Source: Calditrichota bacterium (GTDB lineage: Bacteria > Zhuqueibacterota > Zhuqueibacteria > Thermofontimicrobiales > Thermofontimicrobiaceae). Taken from it: a stretch of DNA of 53,184 bases. The notes beneath the pieces are model-generated. The model saw only the letters and a program-made list of their open reading frames with translations, was not told where the DNA came from and did no database searches. Positions 34,028-42,485 of this stretch are shown piece after piece; the stretch's first letter is position 1; every line of letters begins with the position of its first letter. The position numbers and the translations under genes are program-made. The DNA lies in assembly GCA_013152715.1 (NCBI GenBank), contig JAADFU010000131.1, forward strand, positions 1 to 53,184, written 5' to 3'.

Positions 34028-35320
34028 ATGAAAAATGTGACCGCGGTAATCCTTGGCGGCGGCCAGGGCAAAAGACTTTTCCCGCTCACGCGCGAACGGG
34101 CGAAACCAGCGGTGAGTTTCGCCGGAAAATACCGGCTAATCGACATTCCGATTTCCAATTGCATCAATTCAGGCATTAATCGGATCTACGTCCTCACGCA
34201 GTTTCTTTCCGCCAGTCTGCATCGCCATATCATGCAAACCTACCAATTTGATACTTTTACTGACGGTTTTATTGATATCCTGGCGGCGGAGCAAACTCCG
34301 CGCGGTGAACGATGGTTTCAGGGAACAGCCGACGCGGTTCGCGCGACTCTTCGGCACACAACTTACTATAAATTTGATTACATGATTATTTTGTCCGGCG
34401 ATCATTTGTATCGTATGGATTATCAAAAAGCGCTCAGATTCCATCGAAAAAAAACGGCGGACATTACTGTTTGCGTCACGCCAGTTACCGCCGAGCAAGC
34501 GCCGGAATTTGGTCTGCTCAAAGTTGACGACGACGGGATCATCAAGAAATTCATCGAGAAGCCTGAAGATCCGCAATTGATCAGTCAGTTTTCTGCGCCG
34601 GAGAAACTATTTTACGACGCCGAAATGCCCCACCAAAAGGATAAATATCTCGCCTCCATGGGAATCTACATTTTTAACCCGGACATTTTGATCGAGCTTA
34701 TTGAAAAAACCAATTACGAAGATTTTGGCAAAGAAGTCATCCCGGCCGCCATCAAGAAATTTCGCGTGGCGACCTTTCCCTTTGTCGATTACTGGCGAGA
34801 CATCGGCACCATCAAATCCTATTTTGAAGCAAATCTGTCGCTGGCAAAACCCAACCCACCCTTTTCTTTGTACAAAGCAAGCTGGCCTTTTTACACCAGG
34901 ACCAGATCTTTGCCGCCCAGCCAAATTACGCGCTCTGAAATTCGCGACTGCATTATCGGAGAAGGCTCGCAAATTCACGGCGCGCGAATCGCTAACTCAA
35001 TTATCGGCACCAGGAGTATTATTGACGAAGGCTCAATCATAGAAGATGTTGTGATGTCCGGGGCAGATTTTTACCAAGAAGAACCAACGCTAAAAACGAG
35101 GGAGATGATCCAGAAAAACGCACCGCCGTTGGGAATCGGAAAAAATTGCACCGTACAAAAGGCGATCATCGACAAGAATGTGCGCGTCGGCGACGGCGTG
35201 CGAATTATCACCACGGACAAAGCTGCGGACAAAGACGATCCGCTTTACTACATCCGCGATGGGATTACTATTATTCCCAGAGGAACAATTATCCCGCCTT
35301 GCACGGATATCATTAATTAA
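34028..35320 (+). CDS. glgC: Glucose-1-phosphate adenylyltransferase
   Basis: A 430-residue ADP-glucose pyrophosphorylase (glycogen synthesis). The nucleotide-binding loop is ILGGGQGKRLFPLT, with KPAVSFAGKYRLIDIPISN next, then GTADAVR, SGDHLYRMDY (catalytic Asp), EFGLLKVD and the sugar site IEKP. The C-terminal left-handed beta-helix contains hexapeptide-like repeats (IIGEGSQIHGARI, IDEGSIIEDVVMSG). I chose ATG 34028 because GGAG lies 7 bases before it and the family starts here (KNVTAVILGG); the longer reading from 33932 adds 32 unrelated residues. A terminator follows. Confidence 0.96.
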   Translation: MKNVTAVILGGGQGKRLFPLTRERAKPAVSFAGKYRLIDIPISNCINSGINRIYVLTQFLSASLHRHIMQTYQFDTFTDGFIDILAAEQTPRGERWFQGTADAVRATLRHTTYYKFDYMIILSGDHLYRMDYQKALRFHRKKTADITVCVTPVTAEQAPEFGLLKVDDDGIIKKFIEKPEDPQLISQFSAPEKLFYDAEMPHQKDKYLASMGIYIFNPDILIELIEKTNYEDFGKEVIPAAIKKFRVATFPFVDYWRDIGTIKSYFEANLSLAKPNPPFSLYKASWPFYTRTRSLPPSQITRSEIRDCIIGEGSQIHGARIANSIIGTRSIIDEGSIIEDVVMSGADFYQEEPTLKTREMIQKNAPPLGIGKNCTVQKAIIDKNVRVGDGVRIITTDKAADKDDPLYYIRDGITIIPRGTIIPPCTDIIN

Positions 35321-35337
35321 TCTCTTGAGTCGGGAAC

Positions 35338-35377
35338 AAAAAAAAGCCTTCCCTTGGGTAAAGCGGAAGGCTTTTTT
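35338..35377. terminator. Bidirectional terminator between glgC and the parvulin gene
   Basis: AAGCCTTCC and GGAAGGCTT arms with a 12-base loop, preceded by a run of eight A and followed by six T, so it can end both converging transcripts. Confidence 0.82.
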
Positions 35378-35394
35378 CGTAATAACAAAGAAAG

Positions 35395-36408
35395 TTAAAA
35401 TTCGACGATTTCGAAATCAGCGTCTTTTTTCAGTTTCTCGATCAACTTCGGGATCAGCCGTTGTTGTCGATCAGTTTTGATTTTCTGCGCGATTTGATCG
35501 TGGACTTCAGCGAGCGACTTTGTCTCTTTTTTGCGATCCAAAACTTTCAAAATATGATAGCCGTAATTTGTCTCGACAATACCGCTGATGTCCCCGACGG
35601 GCACGGAAAAAGCCGCAGAGTCAAACGGGGCGACCATTTGTCCGCGCGCGAAGTCTTTGTACAAACCACCGCGATCTTTTGAACCCGGGTCTTCGCTGTA
35701 TTTTTTCGCCAATTCACCGAAATCTTTGCCGGCTTTTGCTTCTGCTAATATGCCTTCCATCTTTTTGTGAATTTCCTGCTTCGCTGAATCGCTTTTGCCT
35801 TGCGTGCGCAGCAAAATGTGCTGCACCGTCGCCGTCTTGTCCTGTGAGTATTCGTTCTCAATGTCCTGCTCGGTGACCTGCATCTCTTTTTCTAACATTT
35901 TGTCCAAATAAGCGTTGATTTTCAAATTTTTGGCAATGTCATTGCGGACAAAGTCCATTGAAAGGCCTCGCCTTTCAAGCATGCTGTTAAATTTTTCTTC
36001 GCCGCCGGCACGGGCATATTGCGCTTGCAGAATACTGTCAATCTGAGCATCCGTCACCTGAACGCCGGCTTTGTCGGCCAAGCTTAACAGCAGTTTCTGC
36101 TCGCCAAATCTTTTCGCCATACTCTTCAGATAGTCTTTCATTTTCTCGACCGGTATGCTCTTCAGTTGATCAGCATTGTTGCCCATGCCTGCTTTTAGTT
36201 CGGTAAAAAATTCTCCCGTGCGAATTTCAAAATTTTTGGATTTTACCAGGACGTTATTCTTATCCGGATCAAAATAGGGGACCTTCTCTGACAACGCCTT
36301 TGCCAACGCATATTCCGGCGTATCGGGTTGTAATTTGACGCCATTGTTGCCTCCGCACGCAACAACAAGAATAGCAATAGAGAAAGCAATAATTAGAATT
36401 CTTCTCAT
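35395..36408 (-). CDS. Parvulin-type peptidyl-prolyl isomerase lipoprotein (PrsA/SurA-like)
   Basis: A 337-residue exported folding factor. The lipobox is LVVAC, so it is probably tethered to a membrane. A SurA-N-like helical region (about 75-185, EQKLLLSLADKAGVQVTD and FVRNDIAKNLKINAYLD) precedes a PpiC domain at about 190-300 (VQHILLRT, FGELAKKYSEDPGSKDRGGLY, FSVPVGDISGIVETNYGYHILKV). It acts on proteins crossing or entering the outer membrane. The ATG follows AAGGAGAG. It appears as a single-gene unit. Confidence 0.93.
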   Translation of the reverse strand: MRRILIIAFSIAILVVACGGNNGVKLQPDTPEYALAKALSEKVPYFDPDKNNVLVKSKNFEIRTGEFFTELKAGMGNNADQLKSIPVEKMKDYLKSMAKRFGEQKLLLSLADKAGVQVTDAQIDSILQAQYARAGGEEKFNSMLERRGLSMDFVRNDIAKNLKINAYLDKMLEKEMQVTEQDIENEYSQDKTATVQHILLRTQGKSDSAKQEIHKKMEGILAEAKAGKDFGELAKKYSEDPGSKDRGGLYKDFARGQMVAPFDSAAFSVPVGDISGIVETNYGYHILKVLDRKKETKSLAEVHDQIAQKIKTDRQQRLIPKLIEKLKKDADFEIVEF

Positions 36409-36518
36409 GAACCTCTCCTTATCGATATTTAAATAATTGAATTAGTTTTAAAACTAAAATATAAGAATAAAATCTGAAAATTCCTAACATTTTTTTCTAA
36501 ATTTGGATGAAATGCCTC

Positions 36519-37052
36519 TTATTCTATGGTCGTCATCTGTGTCAGCACGCTCTGAAATATGGCATAGGCTTTGCTCTCAAAAAGACAAAAAACGACTCTT
36601 TCAATAGTTGTGCCCCCTTGCAAATATGTTATTGTTTCTTCGAGCATGATTTTCGCGCAGCGGTCGAGTGGATAACCGAAAATGCCGGTGCTGATTGCCG
36701 GGAAAGCAATGGATTTGAGTCTATTTTCATCCGCCACACGCAGACTGTTTTTTGTCGCATTGCGCAATTTATTGTCCTCATCGCCTTCGCCCAGTCGCGG
36801 TCCCACCGCATGAATGACATATTTTGCTGGTAAATTCCCTCCGGAAGTAATAACCGCTCCGCCCACAAAAGTTCCGCCGATTTGGTTGCATTCTTCCTGA
36901 ATGCGAGGCCCGCCCTTGCGACGAATCGCCCCGGCAACGCCGCCCCCCAAAATTAATTGCGCATTCGCCGCGTTGACAATAGCATCTGTTTCCATATCTG
37001 TGATGTCCCCCTGAATCAACTCCAGTGTCCGTCCGTTTATTTTTCGAAGCAT
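36519..37052 (-). CDS. Macro-domain protein (ADP-ribose/O-acetyl-ADP-ribose binding)
   Basis: A 177-residue macro domain. The signatures IQGDITDMETDAIVNAANAQLILGGGVAGAI, PAKYVIHAVGP and FPAISTGIFGYP are all clear, and they match the MacroD/YmdB-like group that removes ADP-ribose or deacetylates O-acetyl-ADP-ribose. ATG 37052 has GAGGAG 7 bases upstream; a longer reading to 37091 adds 13 mostly basic residues. It is 110 bases from the parvulin gene on the same strand. Confidence 0.93.
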   Translation of the reverse strand: MLRKINGRTLELIQGDITDMETDAIVNAANAQLILGGGVAGAIRRKGGPRIQEECNQIGGTFVGGAVITSGGNLPAKYVIHAVGPRLGEGDEDNKLRNATKNSLRVADENRLKSIAFPAISTGIFGYPLDRCAKIMLEETITYLQGGTTIERVVFCLFESKAYAIFQSVLTQMTTIE

Positions 37053-37239
37053 GTTTTTTCTCCTCTTTTCTTTTTTCGTTTGACGCCGCAAGTCAGATAT
37101 TTTCAGGAACTCGGGTCTGCTGTATCTTGAAAATTAAATATAATGACACAATCATTGAAATTCAAAGCTTTTTTTAAAATAGTGCTTTGTGTTTTTAATG
37201 GGCGTTCAAAAATTTGCTTCGGTTTCTTTTGGCAAAAGT

Positions 37240-37315
37240 TTTATTGTCCCGAAGACGCGAAGGACGCCAAGCATAATAATCAGTTTTTTTCTTGTGAACT
37301 TTGCGCCTTTGCGAT
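37240..37315. repeat. Partial inverted repeat of the CGCAAAGGCGCAAAG type
   Basis: CGAAGACGCGAAGGACGCCAAG (37250-37271 region) faces CTTTGCGCCTTTGCG near 37300-37314. Such repeats with 5-to-6-base periodic GCG/AAG units are common interspersed sequences in FCB genomes. No clean ends or target duplication could be set. Confidence 0.45.
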
Positions 37316-37358
37316 GAAATTACGCAGCTTGCTGCGTTGAGAAATATTAAAATTTTTC

Positions 37359-37387
37359 TTGATTATTAAAATAATTTTCGTTAATAT
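37359..37387 (+). promoter_or_regulatory. Predicted sigma-70 promoter of the ROK gene
   Basis: TTGATT at 37359 and TAATAT at 37382 with a 17-base spacer. The segment is rich in ATTAAT-type palindromic sequence, so autoregulation through an operator here is possible. Confidence 0.4.
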
Positions 37388-37586
37388 TTAATAATTAGTT
37401 AGCCGAACAAACCAAGCCGAAATTCTTGATGAAACATCATCCTTGCTTTCTCTGAAAAAATTGCAACTTTTCCGTTGTGAGAGAAGCTTACTCGCTTTAT
37501 TTCCGAATTGAATCGCAGCGCTATTCATCATTTTTAGCGCCGTTCAATAGAATTAACATGATGAAAGCTAAAATCGGGACAATCAA

Positions 37587-38849
37587 ATGAAAGAAAAAGT
37601 GAACATTCAACTCATTAAACAATTAAATGAAAAACGAGTACTCAACCTCATTCGCGATCACGGCCCCATCTCTCGCAACGAACTTGCCCGACAAAGCAAA
37701 ATTTCCAAAGTAGCCATTTCGGAAATTGTCAATCGCCTGGATATCGCCGGGTTCATTCTGGAAATTGGCAAAGGGAAATCCACCCGGCGCGGCGGTAAAC
37801 GCCCGATTTTGTTGAAACTCAATCCTGATGCGGGCTACGTGATCGGCATTGAAATCAAGCAGAGCTACGCTAATATCGCGCTTGCGGACATTGAATCTGA
37901 AATAAAAGCCAGGGGGCAAATTGAATACGAGCCAGGCATTGGGTTTGACAATTTTCTTCAAATGACGAGAAAAAAAATCAGCTCAGTGATGCATCGGGCA
38001 AAAGTCAAAAAAGATAAACTCGTGAGTATTGGTATCGGCGTGCCCGGTGTTGTCGATTATGAAAACGGCCAACTTCACGCCATCAACAAATTCAGTGGCT
38101 GGGCTGATATTCCGCTAGTGAAAAGATTTTATGAAATTTACCCCATTCCGATTATTCTCGAAAATGACGCCAACACGATTGCGCTCGGGGAAAAATTGAT
38201 AGGTGCCGGCAAAGGCGTACAAAATCTGGTCTGCATCTGGATCGGCGAAGGCGTCGGCGCCGGAATCATCATGCGCGATCAACTCATCCGAGGCGAAAGT
38301 GGCAATACCGGCGAGATCGGTTTTCTTGAAGCAGAAAGTTTGATCTCGTGTGCCAATCAGGAAAAACGACTTTTCCACGGCCAAAAATTTCTCGGAGACT
38401 TGCTTGCCGAGTCGAATTTATTAGTGGAATTGAAAAAGGCGACGCCGGAACTCGCGGCTGAAATTGGCGAGTCAAAAACTGACGACGAATTATTACAAAT
38501 TTATTTGCAATTAGCTGAAAGAGGCAATGCTGAAGTCCGCGCTGTCCTTGATGAATATGCGGAAATCGTCGCCGGACTCTGCACAACATTGATGAAAACT
38601 ATAAATCCAAGCCTGATCGTCATCAACGGTTTCGTTATCGAATACTCGTCTTACATCATGAAAAAAATTATCATCAAAGCCGATGAGCACATGCAAGATA
38701 TTCCTTTCAAAGCGAGTACCATTGTCTCCGGTGAATTGAAACAAATGGCGGGCGTGAAAGGCGCCATTGCCCTGGCGCTGCAGACGATTTTTGAGCCGCC
38801 GGTCACGCGAAACCGCAATCATATCACTCTGGTTGATACGAATCGGTAA
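37587..38849 (+). CDS. ROK-family transcription regulator (NagC/XylR-like)
   Basis: A 420-residue regulator. Residues 1-75 form a winged helix (RVLNLIRDHGPISRNELARQSKISKVAISEIVNRL) and the rest a ROK sugar-kinase-like domain with VIGIEIKQSYANIALAD, GIGVPGVVDYENG and the ENDANTIALGE motif bearing the conserved Asp. The usual zinc cluster GEIGH...CxCGxxGCxE is altered: GEIGFLEAESL is kept but only one Cys (SLISCANQEK) follows. It may therefore sense a ligand without zinc. Its targets are unknown; it is followed by a terminator, so they lie elsewhere or across the divergent region. Confidence 0.9.
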   Translation: MKEKVNIQLIKQLNEKRVLNLIRDHGPISRNELARQSKISKVAISEIVNRLDIAGFILEIGKGKSTRRGGKRPILLKLNPDAGYVIGIEIKQSYANIALADIESEIKARGQIEYEPGIGFDNFLQMTRKKISSVMHRAKVKKDKLVSIGIGVPGVVDYENGQLHAINKFSGWADIPLVKRFYEIYPIPIILENDANTIALGEKLIGAGKGVQNLVCIWIGEGVGAGIIMRDQLIRGESGNTGEIGFLEAESLISCANQEKRLFHGQKFLGDLLAESNLLVELKKATPELAAEIGESKTDDELLQIYLQLAERGNAEVRAVLDEYAEIVAGLCTTLMKTINPSLIVINGFVIEYSSYIMKKIIIKADEHMQDIPFKASTIVSGELKQMAGVKGAIALALQTIFEPPVTRNRNHITLVDTNR

Positions 38850-38899
38850 AATTTCAATTGCGAAGGTTAGCGCTCAAGAAACTGAGCTGAGACACTTCA

Positions 38900-38932
38900 G
38901 GGACTCTTTCCCCGCAGAGAGTCCCTTTTTTT
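38900..38932 (+). terminator. Rho-independent terminator after the ROK gene
   Basis: GGGACTCT (38900-38907) and AGAGTCCC (38918-38925) pair exactly around a 10-base loop and are followed by seven T. Confidence 0.82.
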
Positions 38933-38935
38933 CTG

Positions 38936-40528
38936 CTATTTTTTTCCGTTGCCGTACAAAATTTTACCTGCCTTGTCAAACACAATTTTGCCGTCTCTCG
39001 CGGCAATCTTGCCATTGACGATGATGTAGCTTATGCCTGAAGGATACTGATGCGGCTGCTGGAATGTCGCATTGTCTTTTATTTTTTCAAAATCAAAAAT
39101 AACAATATCGGCAAAACAGCCAGGTTTGAGCAAGCCCCGCTGATAAAAACCCATAGCTTGCGCCGGCAAACTGGTCATTTTTCGGATGGCGTCCGTCAGA
39201 GAAAGTACTTTCTTTTCTCTGACGTAGCGGGCGATAATCCGCGGAAACGTACCGTAAGCCCGCGGGTGGGGAACTTCCACCCCCGGAATTTCAATTTTTC
39301 CGTCTGATGCAATCATGTTGTAAGGTTTTTTCATTATTTCCTGAACATCTTTTTCGTCCATCTGAAAAAATATCCCTCGCGGATGATCGTACATGGTCAT
39401 CTGAATCACCAGATCCGCTGCATTGGAAACAGTTTTGTCTTTCCCCAGCATTGCCAAAATTTCCGCCAGATTTTTTCCTTCGTATTCGTGATGATTTTTG
39501 TTGTAAGCAACGTAAATTTTTTCCAATTTATTGATGCCGCGAGCCGAGACAAAACGTCTTTGAATCAGTCCCTGTTTCGCTTTTTCGTAAGTCGCGGGAT
39601 TTTTCATGCGGTCGATGAAAGCCTTTGTCCCGCCAGCGACGACCCAGCCGCGAAAACTGCTGCTAAAACCGGAACTGGTCGCTGTGTACGGATATTGATC
39701 CATGTAAACTTCCCGCCCTTCTTTCCGCGCATTTTCCACCGGATCAGTGATGAACTCGTAGCGTCCCCAGACAGCGTCATTGGCTAATTTGATGTGAGAA
39801 AGTTCAACACGCACGCCGGCTTCCCTGCCAATTCGAATTGCTTCTTCGATTGCTCGTTTTATTCCTTTGCCCTGATTGCGCAAATGGCTGGTATAAACGC
39901 CGCGATAGGGGGCAATCATTTTTGCAAGTTCAATAATTTCTTTTGTTTTCGAATACCTGCCCGGAACGTAAGCCAGCCCAGTGCTGAGTCCAATGGCGCC
40001 AGCGCGCATTTCCTGGTCCACTAATTTTTTCATTTGTTCCAGTTCCTCCGGCGAGGGCTGTCGATCAGCGGCGCCCATCACCTGCGAGCGGATGGTATTG
40101 TGTCCGACAAGCGAAGCAAAATTAATCCCAATCCCTTTCTTTTCCAATTTTTCAAATAACTTGTTTAGCGGATATCTGCTTCCGCCGCAATTGCCGCCGA
40201 CAACAGTAGTTACGCCCTGCAGCAAATAATTTTTCACCTGCGTCAATGAGTCAATCAGACGATCGGTGTGCGTGTGCACGTCAATGAATCCGGGCGTCAC
40301 GTAGAGATTTTTGGCGTCGATTATTTTTTTTGCCTTGCGGTCAGACAAATCTCCAATGGCAGCAATACGCTCGCCGCGAATGCCGATGTCAGCGTAGTAA
40401 AAAGGATTCTTGGCGCCGTCGACTATTTTTCCTGATCGAATAATTAAATCATAGGTTTGATTATTCGTTTGACAGGAAAAAAGAAAAAGCAGCGTCAATG
40501 CGAAAATTAACGTTATTTTTTTGAACAT
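38936..40528 (-). CDS. N-acyl-D-amino-acid deacylase/D-aminoacylase family lipoprotein
   Basis: A 530-residue amidohydrolase. A lipobox (FLFSC) marks export. The metal motif is PGFIDVHTHTD near residue 78, with GVTTVVGGNCG after it; VGHNTIR, GLSTGLAY, SHLRNQG, VELSHIKL and MIASDGKI bring the remaining His and Asp ligands. This fits D-aminoacylase (N-acyl-D-amino acid hydrolysis). It is the last of four closely spaced minus-strand genes after M48, M14 and gamma-glutamyltransferase, with a GGAG site and a gap of 63 bases. Confidence 0.93.
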   Translation of the reverse strand: MFKKITLIFALTLLFLFSCQTNNQTYDLIIRSGKIVDGAKNPFYYADIGIRGERIAAIGDLSDRKAKKIIDAKNLYVTPGFIDVHTHTDRLIDSLTQVKNYLLQGVTTVVGGNCGGSRYPLNKLFEKLEKKGIGINFASLVGHNTIRSQVMGAADRQPSPEELEQMKKLVDQEMRAGAIGLSTGLAYVPGRYSKTKEIIELAKMIAPYRGVYTSHLRNQGKGIKRAIEEAIRIGREAGVRVELSHIKLANDAVWGRYEFITDPVENARKEGREVYMDQYPYTATSSGFSSSFRGWVVAGGTKAFIDRMKNPATYEKAKQGLIQRRFVSARGINKLEKIYVAYNKNHHEYEGKNLAEILAMLGKDKTVSNAADLVIQMTMYDHPRGIFFQMDEKDVQEIMKKPYNMIASDGKIEIPGVEVPHPRAYGTFPRIIARYVREKKVLSLTDAIRKMTSLPAQAMGFYQRGLLKPGCFADIVIFDFEKIKDNATFQQPHQYPSGISYIIVNGKIAARDGKIVFDKAGKILYGNGKK

Positions 40529-40591
40529 TTCAAATCTCCAATTTGAGAAACGTAAAAAGGAACAACGAAATGTTTGACTAATAATTTCCTC

Positions 40592-42433
40592 TCACCATGC
40601 AATCCCATAATCCTCGCCGTAATTACTGGACCCGCCCCAGAAGCTGCCGTGCTTCCAATCAAAAAAGATCGCGTTCATGGGTCCAGAAGTTTTGCTCTGT
40701 AATCTGATTTGATAGCCGCGTTTTCTCAATTCTGACTGCACCCACTGTGGCACATCGCGGCGCAAACTCAGGCGTCCTGGTGATTTATCGTGGGCGCCAA
40801 AAGAACTGTGCATCTGGTAACTCACAATGTTTGCCGCTTCACACGCTTCCTGCACGGTCATGCCGAACTCGACGATGTCGAGAAAAAATTGCAGACAATT
40901 CTGATCCTGCGTGTCGCCGCCCTGAATGGAGAAAGACAAATATGGTTTCCCGTCTTTCATGGCGATTGTCGGCGTCAATGTTGCGCGCGGTCTTTTCCCC
41001 GGTTCAACAACATTAAACGGATTTTCTTTTTTGTCAAGCACAAAACTCTGCATGCGTTGGCTCATTCCCACGCCGGTCTTGCCGGCGATGCACGCCGGAA
41101 TCCAGCCGCCGCTCGGTGTCACTGAAACTACCCAGCCATTTTCATCAGCAGCCTGAATCGACGTTGTGCCGCGGAAAAATTCTTCTGCCAATTTTTCCGG
41201 CGTGAGCGACCGCCCTTTTCGCTGAATTTCCGACCAGTCTTTTAAAATATTTTGAAAAGGATTCTTTTCCCCCATGAAAAAATAAGGATCACCGGGTTTT
41301 ACATTCGGATCATTTTTCTCCGTGTCGATCAATTTTACTCTTTCTTGAGCATATTTTTTTGACAGCAGTCCCGCAAGCGGCTCTTCGGGCGGAAAGTAGG
41401 GATCGCCGTAGTAAAAATCCCGATCAGCGTAAGCCAGATTCATCGCTTGGTACAAAGTGTGAATGTAATTCGCGCTGTTGTACCCCATGGATTTGAGATC
41501 AAAATTTTCCAAAATATTCAGCGTTTGCAGCATCACAGGTCCTTGCACCCAACATGTCAATTTGTACACGTCAATTCCTTTGTAATTCGTGCTGACTGGT
41601 TCTTCCTGATAGACTTTCCAGTTCCTCAAGTCTTGTTTGGTGATTAAGCCGCCCTGTTCCTGGCAGCCGCGGACAAATTCATCGGCGATGTCGCCTTTGT
41701 AAAAGCGGTCGTAAGCCGCATAGATTGCTTCTTTTCTGTTTTTCCCGTGTGTCAGCGCCTGCTGTTCTGCTGCGACAAGTTTCTCCAGCGTTTGCAGAAG
41801 ATCGGCCTGCCGGAAAATCTCGCCGGGGTAAGGCGCTTCTCGTTTTTCGCCGAGATGAGTGAGAAAAACTTTTTTGGAATAAGGCCACTGTTTGATGCGT
41901 TTTTTGTAGTGTTCGATTGAATTGGCTGTCTGCGCTTCGATGGGATATCCCTGCGCCATTTCCATTGCCGGCTGCAAAACTTCTTTCAAACTCATGGTTC
42001 CAAATTCCGCGAGCATGACCATCAAACCGCCCGGCGTACCCGGCGTGACGGCAGCTAACGGGCCGTACTCGGGCGGATATTTCAGACCTTTTTTCTTGAA
42101 AAACCCCGCTGTGGCGCCCGTCGGCGCAACACCGAGGGCATTGATGCCAATGATTTTTTTTGTGTTGGGATTATAAATTAATGCCTGTGTTTCGCCGCCC
42201 CAACTCAAAACATCCCACATGGTGCAGGTCGCTGCTAACATGGCACAAGCCGCATCCACGGCATTTCCCCCGCGAATAAAAATTTTCGCGCCTGCCGTCG
42301 CTGCCAGTGGCTTGCCTGTAATCGCCACCCAGTGCTTTCCGTGCAAAATTGGCTTTTCTGTAGCTAAACCAAGCGTGAAGAATAGAAATAGTAGCAAAAA
42401 GACGATCAAAAAACGGCTAATTTTATTTGTCAT
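40592..42433 (-). CDS. ggt: Gamma-glutamyltransferase
   Basis: A 613-residue Ntn-hydrolase with a signal peptide (residues 1-24). Autocleavage and the new nucleophile Thr are expected at GTTSIQAAD (Thr423), giving a large and a small chain. AATCTMWDVLSWGG and PLAAVTPGTPGGL are typical of the large chain. The usual small-chain motif (SMTxTIN) reads WVVSVTPSGGW, so the acceptor site may differ. It would hydrolyse or transfer gamma-glutamyl groups in the periplasm. AGGAGG precedes the ATG. It lies 53 bases after the M14 peptidase gene. Confidence 0.93.
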   Translation of the reverse strand: MTNKISRFLIVFLLLFLFFTLGLATEKPILHGKHWVAITGKPLAATAGAKIFIRGGNAVDAACAMLAATCTMWDVLSWGGETQALIYNPNTKKIIGINALGVAPTGATAGFFKKKGLKYPPEYGPLAAVTPGTPGGLMVMLAEFGTMSLKEVLQPAMEMAQGYPIEAQTANSIEHYKKRIKQWPYSKKVFLTHLGEKREAPYPGEIFRQADLLQTLEKLVAAEQQALTHGKNRKEAIYAAYDRFYKGDIADEFVRGCQEQGGLITKQDLRNWKVYQEEPVSTNYKGIDVYKLTCWVQGPVMLQTLNILENFDLKSMGYNSANYIHTLYQAMNLAYADRDFYYGDPYFPPEEPLAGLLSKKYAQERVKLIDTEKNDPNVKPGDPYFFMGEKNPFQNILKDWSEIQRKGRSLTPEKLAEEFFRGTTSIQAADENGWVVSVTPSGGWIPACIAGKTGVGMSQRMQSFVLDKKENPFNVVEPGKRPRATLTPTIAMKDGKPYLSFSIQGGDTQDQNCLQFFLDIVEFGMTVQEACEAANIVSYQMHSSFGAHDKSPGRLSLRRDVPQWVQSELRKRGYQIRLQSKTSGPMNAIFFDWKHGSFWGGSSNYGEDYGIAW

Positions 42434-42485
42434 AAAAAATCCTCCTAATTTTCTTTGTCAAATTAATCGGACTGTCGGACGAAAG

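Larger units (their letters stand above)
37053..37586. other. Intergenic stretch with repeats
   Basis: About 530 bases between divergent macro-domain and ROK genes. It holds the partial inverted repeat at about 37240-37315, a palindrome at 37322-37337 (ACGCAGCTTGCTGCGT) and a predicted promoter for the ROK gene at 37359-37387. No ORF with a ribosome site. Confidence 0.5.
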
